From Candidatus Woesearchaeota archaeon (lineage in GTDB: Archaea; Nanobdellota; Nanobdellia; UBA10117; WJKY01), in NCBI GenBank assembly GCA_014728835.1, contig WJKY01000087.1, positions 1 through 7,195 on the forward strand: a stretch of DNA of 7,195 nucleotides, given 5' to 3'. Under the pieces are notes generated by a model. That model was not told the origin of the DNA. It saw only the letters and a program-made list of their open reading frames with translations, and made no database searches. The position numbers were made by a program, and so were the translations under genes. Of this stretch, positions 1 to 7,195 are shown in pieces (the first letter of the stretch is position 1; each line of letters begins with the position of its first letter).

Positions 1-598
1 GTATAGAGCATCCATTGTCATCAATGACAAAATCTGCTATTTTTAACGCCCATTCGCCCCAAGGAGCTTTTTGTTTGTTCTGTAATCGTTCTGCCCATAA
101 CAATTTTTTACCATCATGAGAGAATTGGGGGTGGATAACCCCTTTTGGGTTGGTATAACTGGTTTCATAGGTTGTGAGTTGCCAGAATTCAGTACCTCTG
201 GCATTGGTTGCCCACAAATTACAATTTATTCCTTTCCCTGGTTTAGCTGTTCTATCACATATGTCACCAAATGCATCAGTATTTTGGGAGGTAAATACAA
301 TGTATTGTGCTGAGGGATGCCATACTGGATTTCCATTGTGTTTTTGTGGACATTTATTTGTACATGTTAAACATTTTTCATTTGAACTATTAGGGTTCAT
401 AATGTAAACGTCGTAGTATGTGTCATTTCCCCTTTTGCCAAATGCGATCATATTATTGGTGTGGCACCAATCAATACTTTTGCCATATTCTGCAATTGTG
501 ATTATTTTTACTGTATTTTCTGGTTGTTTTTGAGTGCACCCTGTGAGTAAGAGCATACAAATTATAAAAAAACTTGATGCAAATTTTATAGATATCAT
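1..598 (-). CDS. Secreted lipoprotein with TolB/PD40-like beta-propeller repeats (C-terminus beyond window)
   Basis: The minus strand is open from ATG at 598-596 to the window edge, giving 199 residues without a stop. Residues 1-20 are a lipoprotein signal peptide: Lys5, a hydrophobic core, then the lipobox LLTGC with Cys21 as the predicted lipidated residue, so the mature protein should sit on the outer face of the membrane. Three blade-like stretches follow: SIDWCHTNNMIAFGKR (41-56), PVWHPSAQYIVFTSQ (91-105) and HPQFSHDGKKLLWAER (156-171). The last two fit the PD40 pattern (P-x-[WF]-S/HPDG-k-[IL]-x-[FW]) of TolB-like propellers, a fold used for binding rather than catalysis. Cys76, Cys79 and Cys83 form a CLTCTNKC cluster, with further Cys at 45, 114, 126 and 197, which is unusual for a propeller and suggests disulfides or a metal site. 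The start is favoured by the signal peptide and a GGGAGA 8 nt upstream. The specific role and ligand are unknown. Confidence 0.85.
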   Translation of the reverse strand, partial: MISIKFASSFFIICMLLLTGCTQKQPENTVKIITIAEYGKSIDWCHTNNMIAFGKRGNDTYYDVYIMNPNSSNEKCLTCTNKCPQKHNGNPVWHPSAQYIVFTSQNTDAFGDICDRTAKPGKGINCNLWATNARGTEFWQLTTYETSYTNPKGVIHPQFSHDGKKLLWAERLQNKQKAPWGEWALKIADFVIDDNGCSI

Positions 599-606
599 AG
601 ATATAT

Positions 607-627
607 TCTCCCAAGGTGGTATTTATA
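607..627 (-). promoter_or_regulatory. TATA-like box and weak ribosome binding site of the lipoprotein gene
   Basis: Read on the minus strand, TATAAATA (627-620) is followed by GGGAGA (612-607) and, 8 nt later, the ATG at 598. The GGAG core pairs with the CTCC at the 3' end of the 16S in this window. The two signals conflict: a start about 25 nt below this TATA box would fall at the ATG and give a leaderless message without the GGGAGA. Either the real promoter lies further upstream or the GGGAGA is incidental. Confidence 0.4.
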
Positions 628-707
628 GGTAACTTTTCAAATTTTTGAATATGTAGTATACGGGAATCTAAATCCTCAGGAAATACTTTCTGGAAATTAA
701 AAATAGA

Positions 708-763
708 GATGAAAAAATAAAACAAGATAAGGATAAGGATAAGAATAAAAATAATATAAAAAT
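708..763 (-). terminator. T-run termination zone downstream of 23S rRNA
   Basis: In the direction of rRNA transcription, several T-runs occur here, including T5 tracts around 747-760 and a T6 tract at 717-712, inside sequence that is almost all A and T. Archaeal RNA polymerase terminates at such U-tracts without needing a hairpin. The zone lies about 120-170 bases past the 23S 3' end and before the lipoprotein gene, so it probably ends the rRNA transcript. Confidence 0.5.
726..743. repeat. GATAAG x3 microsatellite
   Basis: Three perfect consecutive copies of GATAAG lie in the AT-rich spacer between the lipoprotein gene and the 23S rRNA. On the rRNA-sense strand this reads CTTATC x3 and is part of the pyrimidine-rich termination zone. 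It is probably a slippage product with no specific role. Confidence 0.8.
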
Positions 764-805
764 ATACAAATTATAGAATAATAATATACAAATTATAGAA
801 TAATA
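762..805. repeat. Perfect 22-bp tandem duplication
   Basis: Positions 762-783 and 784-805 are identical 22-mers in direct contact, each containing ACAAATTATAGAATAATA. A degraded resemblance (AATACGAAATTACT) follows at about 811-824. The duplication lies just downstream of the 23S processing stem. It looks like a recent replication-slippage event in AT-rich DNA; it contains no significant internal hairpin. Confidence 0.9.
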
Positions 806-841
806 AATAATAATACGAAATTACTCAAAATATAAGGAATT

Positions 842-875
842 AGGTTATGCATATGCAGAATATCTATCGCTTGAT
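842..875 (-). other. 3' strand of the pre-23S bulge-helix-bulge processing stem
   Basis: This segment pairs with 3897-3930 across the whole 23S gene. In RNA sense, ATCA (875-872) pairs with TGAT and AGCG (871-868) pairs with CGCT. ATA (867-865) is a 3-nt bulge. GATATT (864-859) pairs with AGTATC, CTG with TGG, and the 14-mer at 855-842 pairs perfectly with 3930-3917. Two 3-nt bulges on opposite strands separated by 4 bp is the canonical target of the archaeal tRNA splicing endonuclease EndA, which frees pre-23S rRNA. Cleavage on this strand is expected in the ATA bulge. Confidence 0.88.
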
Positions 876-885
876 CCTAACTTTT

Positions 886-3884
<2,999 letters not shown>

Positions 3885-3896
3885 CTTAAGCCAGGA

Positions 3897-3930
3897 ATCA
3901 AATAGCGGATACTCCACATATGCATAACCT
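3897..3930 (-). other. 5' strand of the pre-23S bulge-helix-bulge processing stem
   Basis: In RNA sense the 14-mer at 3930-3917 (AGGTTATGCATATG) begins the stem. TGG and AGTATC continue the outer helix, CGCT (3907-3904) is the 4-bp central helix, ATT (3903-3901) is the 3-nt bulge, and TGAT (3900-3897) starts the inner helix. The partner is 842-875. The segment lies in the tRNA-Ala/23S spacer, as expected for excision of pre-23S rRNA. Confidence 0.88.
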
Positions 3931-3956
3931 CATTATCATGATATGATTCAGTTCTT

Positions 3957-3985
3957 CATATGGAATATGTTTAATACTCCATATG
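3957..3985. repeat. 8-bp inverted repeat abutting the tRNA-Ala 3' end
   Basis: CATATGGA (3957-3964) and TCCATATG (3978-3985) are perfect inverted copies separated by 13 nt. The right arm overlaps the last two bases of the mature tRNA-Ala, so in the precursor this hairpin would compete with the acceptor stem or lie directly against the tRNase Z cleavage site. It could equally be an incidental palindrome in a spacer rich in CATATG. Confidence 0.6.
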
Positions 3986-4058
3986 GACTCGGCGGGATTT
4001 GAACCCGCGGCTTCTGGCTTGCAAAGCCAGCGCTCATGCCAGACTGAGCTACGAGCCC
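3984..4058 (-). tRNA. tRNA-Ala (UGC anticodon)
   Basis: This 75-nt tRNA gene lies in the 16S-23S spacer. In RNA sense, the acceptor strands are GGGCTCG and CGAGTCC, with the G3-U70 wobble that is the alanyl-tRNA synthetase identity element and discriminator A. The D stem is GCTC/GAGC, the anticodon stem is CTGGC/GCCAG with loop TTTGCAA (anticodon TGC), and the T stem is GCGGG/CCCGC with loop TTCAAAT. The gene is intron-free and CCA is not encoded (TAT follows the discriminator), so it is added after transcription. tRNA-Ala in this position is the usual arrangement in Euryarchaeota. It is released after EndA cleavage of the flanking rRNA stems and end trimming by RNase P and tRNase Z. Confidence 0.98.
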
Positions 4059-4067
4059 AATAAGGCA

Positions 4068-4096
4068 AATGACCTTATGGTGTTTGAACCCTTGTG
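4068..4096 (-). other. 3' strand of the pre-16S bulge-helix-bulge processing stem
   Basis: It pairs with 5582-5611. In RNA sense, CACAA (4096-4092) and GGGTTCAAA (4091-4083) form the inner helix, CACC (4082-4079) is the 4-bp central helix, ATA (4078-4076) is the 3-nt bulge, and AGGTCATT (4075-4068) is the outer helix with one G-U pair. The geometry is the canonical EndA substrate. The stem lies between the mature 16S 3' end and tRNA-Ala. Confidence 0.92.
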
Positions 4097-4105
4097 AAGG
4101 AATCT

Positions 4106-5574
<1,469 letters not shown>

Positions 5575-5581
5575 TAATACA

Positions 5582-5611
5582 CACAAAGGGTTCAAATTTC
5601 ACCAAGTCATT
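5582..5611 (-). other. 5' strand of the pre-16S bulge-helix-bulge processing stem
   Basis: In RNA sense, AATGACTT (5611-5604) is the outer helix, GGTG (5603-5600) the 4-bp central helix, AAA (5599-5597) the 3-nt bulge and TTTGAACCC (5596-5588) the 9-bp inner helix; after one bulged base, TTGTG (5586-5582) continues it. The partner is 4068-4096. The stem starts only about 8 nt upstream of the mature 16S 5' end, so little trimming remains after cleavage. Confidence 0.92.
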
Positions 5612-5622
5612 ACCTACATCAA

Positions 5623-5696
5623 ATCTGGTTCAATCCAGATTCTCATCTCGTATGTCCCACGAGGAGAACAACTTCTCATATAAAGAGCATTTGCTC
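5623..5696 (-). other. Chain of short hairpins in the rRNA leader
   Basis: Four perfect inverted repeats follow each other in the leader between the promoters and the 16S stem: ATCTGG/CCAGAT with a 6-nt loop (5623-5640), CTCGT/ACGAG with a 7-nt loop (5647-5663), GAGAA/TTCTC with a 4-nt loop (5664-5677) and GAGC/GCTC with a 4-nt loop (5685-5696). The second and third are directly adjacent. They may help fold the leader or slow the polymerase during pre-16S assembly. No function is established from sequence alone. Confidence 0.6.
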
Positions 5697-5701
5697 ACAA
5701 A

Positions 5702-5737
5702 GGATACACTCCTTTTCAAAGTCGACACCATGGAAAT
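5702..5737 (-). repeat. rRNA leader element, promoter-proximal copy 1
   Basis: On the minus strand this reads ATTTCCATGGTGTCGAC followed by TTTGAAAAGGAGTGTATCC. It matches 5859-5895 closely: the decamer TGGTGTCGAC is identical, and the flanks ATTTC, TTGAAAA and the terminal TCC are conserved. It lies about 13-42 nt past the start expected from TATA box P1, the same offset that the other copy has from P3, so each would be an initially transcribed sequence. Confidence 0.75.
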
Positions 5738-5765
5738 GGGACCAACATATACTTGTTGAAATACG

Positions 5766-5783
5766 CTTTTAAACATTTCGGTG
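5766..5783 (-). promoter_or_regulatory. rRNA promoter P1 (BRE-TATA)
   Basis: The minus strand reads CACCGAAATGTTTAAAAG: an ACCGAAA BRE-like segment, then the TATA box TTTAAAAG at 5773-5766. A start about 25 nt downstream (near 5745) gives a leader of roughly 170 nt before the mature 16S. It is the most proximal of four boxes sharing the pattern ACC-R-AAA-N(1-2)-TTTAWAA. Confidence 0.65.
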
Positions 5784-5797
5784 TTCTTGTTGAACAG

Positions 5798-5815
5798 CCT
5801 TTTAAAGGTTTGGTT
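5798..5815 (-). promoter_or_regulatory. rRNA promoter P2 (BRE-TATA)
   Basis: The minus strand reads AACCAAACCTTTAAAAGG, with the TATA box at 5806-5799. It lies 33 bases upstream of P1, and the sequence after each box is also alike (a TTCAACAAG block follows both), so P1 and P2 look like a short tandem duplication. It is one base shorter than the others between ACC and TTTA. Confidence 0.55.
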
Positions 5816-5858
5816 TAAGCCTTTGATATGGCTGCTAACAGATAGATCATTTTTCCAT

Positions 5859-5895
5859 GGACATCACTACTTTTTCAAGTCGACACCACAGAAAT
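5859..5895 (-). repeat. rRNA leader element, promoter-distal copy 2
   Basis: The minus strand reads ATTTCTGTGGTGTCGAC followed by TTGAAAAAGTAGTGATGTCC, the counterpart of 5702-5737 some 158 bases away. It sits about 11-41 nt past the start expected from TATA box P3. Conservation of both sequence and spacing to a TATA box suggests duplication of a promoter-plus-start module. Confidence 0.75.
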
Positions 5896-5922
5896 CAACT
5901 ATCCTTCTCCTGCAATTACACC

Positions 5923-5940
5923 TTTATAAATGTTTTGGTT
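5923..5940 (-). promoter_or_regulatory. rRNA promoter P3 (BRE-TATA)
   Basis: The minus strand reads AACCAAAACATTTATAAA: an A-rich BRE directly followed by the consensus archaeal box TTTATAAA at 5930-5923. The expected start is near 5900, in GGAGAAGGATAG. It is the best match to an archaeal promoter consensus in this region, and the leader element at 5859-5895 follows it. Confidence 0.7.
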
Positions 5941-6014
5941 TTGTAAATCTCTGTGAAATTGCTATATTTTTCACAATTGAATTCAAAATCTTCACGTTAT
6001 TATTGATTTACAAC

Positions 6015-6032
6015 ATTATAAATTTTTCGGTT
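6015..6032 (-). promoter_or_regulatory. Possible distal rRNA promoter P4 (BRE-TATA)
   Basis: The minus strand reads AACCGAAAAATTTATAAT, the same ACC-R-AAA pattern and TATA box as P1-P3. The expected start is near 5990. The leader element found after P1 and P3 is not clearly present here. As the box is nearly palindromic it could also work on the plus strand, but no plus-strand gene sits at the right distance. Confidence 0.45.
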
Positions 6033-6079
6033 ATGTGAAATATCCAGTCATTTCAAAACTATATAGGGGGGATGTAACA

Positions 6080-6181
6080 ATGGAACTAAAAAAATCCTTT
6101 AAGAAAAGTAAAATCCTTTATCTGTGTTCACCATATATACGGCAAATTGAAATGAGCCTTTTACAAACAAAAAGTTTATAA
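6080..6181 (+). CDS. Possible 33-residue small ORF
   Basis: ATG at 6080 opens 33 codons ending in TAA at 6179-6181 (starts MELKKSFKKSKILYLCSPYI). A G-rich stretch, GGGGGGATG at 6065-6073, lies 6 nt upstream and could pair partly with the anti-Shine-Dalgarno sequence. The peptide is basic at its N-terminus and has no recognisable domain. Against it: the only nearby TATA-like sequence (TATATA, about 6060) would start transcription past the ATG, and the 3' end overlaps the TATA box of the next gene. I consider it more likely intergenic than coding. Confidence 0.2.
   Translation: MELKKSFKKSKILYLCSPYIRQIEMSLLQTKSL
6091..6120. repeat. 11-bp direct repeat upstream of the Cys-tail gene
   Basis: AAAATCCTTTA occurs at 6091-6101 and again at 6110-6120, 19 bases apart, which is close to two helical turns. 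It lies 55-84 bases upstream of the TATA box at 6175, a plausible place for an activator or repressor to bind. No protein is implicated by the sequence. Confidence 0.5.
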
Positions 6182-6183
6182 AT
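6169..6183 (+). promoter_or_regulatory. Strong BRE-TATA promoter of the Cys-tail gene
   Basis: AAAAAG (6169-6174) immediately precedes TTTATAAAT (6175-6183), a near-ideal archaeal BRE/TATA combination. A start about 25 nt downstream falls near 6205 (TGAAAGG), leaving a short leader of about 17 nt that contains just the ribosome binding site. This shows that the gene at 6222 has its own transcription unit. Confidence 0.75.
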
Positions 6184-6207
6184 CATCTGTAAAAATATGA
6201 ATATGAA

Positions 6208-6216
6208 AGGAGGTGA
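6208..6216 (+). promoter_or_regulatory. Ribosome binding site deciding the start at 6222
   Basis: AGGAGGTGA includes GGAGGTGA, which is perfectly complementary over 8 bases to the TCACCTCC at the 3' end of the 16S gene in this window. It lies 5 nt before the ATG at 6222. A GTG at 6213 in the same frame lies inside this site and so cannot be the start. Confidence 0.9.
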
Positions 6217-6221
6217 CTAAA

Positions 6222-6590
6222 ATGAACAGAAAAATCATAATTGTCGTAGGTATCATAGTAACTATTGGATTACTCACTGTGACAGGTGTGACAGCTTTTA
6301 CCCAAACATATAATACGCCTTTATACACACTGAGAATGGAACAGGCATCCAGCACCATGCACTTTTTACCAACTACAGTAAATGAATTCACGTATAGTGC
6401 TGAAAAAGAATTTACATTGAACATTACCAGCACCCAGGGGTATGGCGGCGCACACCCACTGCTACCATTAACAGAACAGGAACAGTGCACATCCTTGGGA
6501 TGGTATACCTGTGAACCCACCTGTGAAATGGAAACCTGTGAAACCTGTGAAACCTGTGAAACCTGTGAAACCTGCCGACCCTGTCAATAA
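6222..6590 (+). CDS. Small exported protein with a Cys-every-third-residue C-terminal tail
   Basis: This 122-residue protein starts at ATG 6222, set by the ribosome binding site at 6208-6216. Residues 1-4 (MNRK) are basic and 5-25 form one hydrophobic segment. VTA before Phe26 fits signal peptidase I cleavage after Ala25, though the segment could remain as an anchor. Residues 26-88 are a polar outer domain with aromatic residues and one N-glycosylation sequon, N67-I-T69. The tail from Cys89 has nine cysteines (89, 97, 101, 106, 109, 112, 115, 118, 121). The last six are spaced exactly every third residue, in a Glu-Thr-Cys repeat ending RPCQ. I do not recognise the family and assign no function. 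Possibilities are metal binding, disulfide cross-linking between cell-surface subunits, or a modified-peptide precursor. CxxCH haem sites are absent. A dedicated promoter and the best ribosome binding site in the window suggest high expression. Confidence 0.88.
   Translation: MNRKIIIVVGIIVTIGLLTVTGVTAFTQTYNTPLYTLRMEQASSTMHFLPTTVNEFTYSAEKEFTLNITSTQGYGGAHPLLPLTEQEQCTSLGWYTCEPTCEMETCETCETCETCETCRPCQ
6507..6584 (+). repeat. In-frame 9-bp minisatellite encoding the Cys tail
   Basis: GAAACCTGT is repeated perfectly four times at 6531-6566, then once with a T-to-C change (6567-6575), then as a diverged CGACCCTGT (6576-6584). Before it, two 12-base relatives, ACCTGTGAA-CCC (6507-6518) and ACCTGTGAA-ATG (6519-6530), encode TCEP and TCEM. 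Each 9-bp unit adds one Glu-Thr-Cys triplet without shifting the frame, so copy number can change by slippage and lengthen or shorten the tail. Confidence 0.95.
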
Positions 6591-6597
6591 TTTATCA

Positions 6598-6632
6598 CTT
6601 TTTCTTTTCTTTTTTGTAAATTACTGTTTTTT
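6598..6632 (+). terminator. Multiple T-run terminator after the Cys-tail gene
   Basis: Starting 9 bases after the stop codon are T5 (6599-6603), T4 (6605-6608), T6 (6610-6615) and T6 (6627-6632). Clustered T-runs directly behind a gene are the typical archaeal intrinsic terminator. This separates the Cys-tail gene from the helicase gene and makes it monocistronic. Confidence 0.75.
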
Positions 6633-6664
6633 AATATTCTTACCCACCTCTATTACAACCCACC

Positions 6665-6673
6665 TTTTTAAAT
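6665..6673 (+). promoter_or_regulatory. TATA-like box of the helicase gene
   Basis: TTTTTAAAT lies with its centre about 24 bases before the ATG at 6693, and no Shine-Dalgarno sequence is visible between them. This spacing predicts a transcript starting at or next to the ATG, i.e. a leaderless message. The upstream BRE is weak (pyrimidine-rich CCCACC). Confidence 0.4.
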
Positions 6674-6692
6674 TTGGATACTTAACACCTGT

Positions 6693-7195
6693 ATGGACCC
6701 TGAACCACCTCCTGACCCAACTGAATCATGTATAGCATCGTTTCATCCTGCTGTACAAAAATGGTTTTGCAGTACATTCCCCTCAATTACAGAAGCCCAG
6801 CAAATGGCCTTTCCTGTTATCAAAAAGGATGAAAATATGCTCCTGTTATCCCCTACAGGGAGTGGAAAAACTCTGGCTGGATTCTTGGTGTCAATTGATC
6901 ATCTGGTTAAATTAGCAGAGGAAAAAAAATTGGAAAACAGGGTCTATGTCATATATGTTTCTCCATTACGAGCACTTTCCAATGATATTAAAAAGAACCT
7001 CATGATTCCCTTAAAGGGCATTCAAAAAGAAGCTCCCTGGGCCAGTATACGGGTATTGGTTCGTACAGGAGATACTTCCAAGTACAGAAAATCAAAAATG
7101 CTCAAAGAATCTCCCCATATTTTGATTACCACACCAGAAACCTTACAGATCATATTAAATGCTCCCAAATTCAAAGAAAAACTCACTGGGGTTAA
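6693..7195 (+). CDS. Lhr-type superfamily 2 helicase, N-terminal part
   Basis: The first 167 residues of an ATP-dependent helicase are present; the frame runs off the window. The start ATG 6693 is the only candidate: an in-frame TAA lies 8 codons upstream and the next in-frame ATG (residue 38) falls inside the Q-motif-like region. Visible motifs: FPSITEAQQMAFPVI (29-43, Q-motif-like), Walker A SPTGSGKT (53-60), motif Ia YVSPLRALSNDI (88-99), RTGDT (124-128, motif Ib region) and LITTPETLQIIL (144-155). The SPTGSGKT, SPLRALSND and TTPETL wording matches the large helicase-related (Lhr/Lhr-like) family, which translocates 3'-5' on DNA and acts in genome repair. The DEAH-type motif II, the second RecA domain, the winged-helix and the Lhr C-terminal domains would lie beyond the edge; the family is usually about 850-950 residues in Archaea. 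The short proline-rich start (MDPEPPPDPT) looks disordered. Confidence 0.92.
   Translation, partial: MDPEPPPDPTESCIASFHPAVQKWFCSTFPSITEAQQMAFPVIKKDENMLLLSPTGSGKTLAGFLVSIDHLVKLAEEKKLENRVYVIYVSPLRALSNDIKKNLMIPLKGIQKEAPWASIRVLVRTGDTSKYRKSKMLKESPHILITTPETLQIILNAPKFKEKLTGV

Noticed and set aside
116..407. Plus-strand open frames of 65 and 77 codons
   Set aside because: They are antisense to the lipoprotein coding sequence, whose PD40 motifs fix the coding frame. No domain or start signal supports them.
471..725. An 84-codon open frame on the minus strand between 23S and the lipoprotein gene
   Set aside because: It overlaps the signal-peptide end of the lipoprotein gene in another frame, has no ribosome binding site, and covers the AT-rich termination zone. 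The lipobox-containing frame is clearly the real one.
5575..6060. A 7S (SRP) RNA or tRNA-Ser upstream of 16S, as in some methanogen operons
   Set aside because: The region is AT-rich and shows neither a cloverleaf nor the GC-rich conserved SRP helix 8 sequence. It is explained by promoters, repeated leader elements and short hairpins.
6106..6121. CxxCH-type haem or ferredoxin motif in the Cys tail (considered by residue 106-121 of the protein at 6222)
   Set aside because: No histidine follows any CxxC and the even three-residue spacing lacks the CxxCxxCxxxCP ferredoxin pattern. The coordinates given are residue-like numbers; the DNA is 6537-6584.
6176..6520. A 114-codon minus-strand frame
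   Set aside because: It is antisense to the Cys-tail gene, which has a promoter, ribosome binding site, signal segment and terminator in the opposite direction.
6531..6584. Repeat region as a CRISPR or transposon end
   Set aside because: The units are 9 bp, contiguous, and lie in frame inside a coding sequence. There are no spacers and no inverted ends.
6511..6735. A plus-strand frame with a Lys-Pro-Val repeat
   Set aside because: It is the +1 frame of the 9-bp repeat that encodes Glu-Thr-Cys; it starts inside the Cys-tail gene without a ribosome binding site and runs into the helicase gene's start.

Overview
The window holds an archaeal ribosomal RNA operon on the minus strand (16S, tRNA-Ala, 23S). 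It is flanked by AT-rich sequence with protein genes typical of Archaea. The evidence for Archaea is direct: the 16S 3' end carries the anti-Shine-Dalgarno CACCTCC, an intron-free tRNA-Ala(UGC) without encoded CCA sits in the 16S-23S spacer, both rRNAs are bracketed by bulge-helix-bulge processing stems, and promoters are BRE/TATA type with T-run terminators. No 5S rRNA follows the 23S in the 880 bases available. From memory, long stretches of the 16S read like Thermococci-class 16S, but the gene is less GC-rich and the flanks are very AT-rich. I therefore infer a mesophilic euryarchaeon, possibly a Thermococci relative such as Methanofastidiosa or Theionarchaea. This placement is tentative.

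Layout from left to right. 1-598 (minus): the N-terminal 199 residues of a secreted lipoprotein with TolB/PD40-like beta-propeller repeats. 599-885: AT-rich spacer with T-runs on the transcribed strand (rRNA termination zone), a perfect 22-bp tandem duplication, GATAAG triplets and the 3' half of the 23S processing stem. About 886-3884 (minus): 23S rRNA. 3885-3983: spacer with the 5' half of the 23S stem. 3984-4058 (minus): tRNA-Ala. 4059-4105: spacer with the 3' half of the 16S stem. 4106 to about 5574 (minus): 16S rRNA. 5575-6032: leader and promoter region, with the 5' half of the 16S stem, a run of hairpins, and four BRE-TATA boxes of nearly identical sequence; two of these are followed by the same repeated initially-transcribed element. 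6033-6221: a possible 33-codon ORF and a very clear promoter plus Shine-Dalgarno for the next gene. 6222-6590 (plus): a 122-residue exported or membrane-anchored protein ending in a cysteine-every-third-residue tail built from 9-bp repeats. 6591-6692: T-run terminators and a TATA-like box. 6693-7195 (plus): the first 167 residues of an Lhr-type superfamily 2 helicase.

The rRNA operon is one transcription unit: tandem promoters fire through a roughly 170-330 nt leader, and the two BHB stems loop out pre-16S and pre-23S for the splicing endonuclease, leaving tRNA-Ala in between. The protein genes on either side appear to be independent units. The items most worth a second look are the Cys-triplet-tail protein with its own strong promoter and the repeated promoter array of the rRNA operon.
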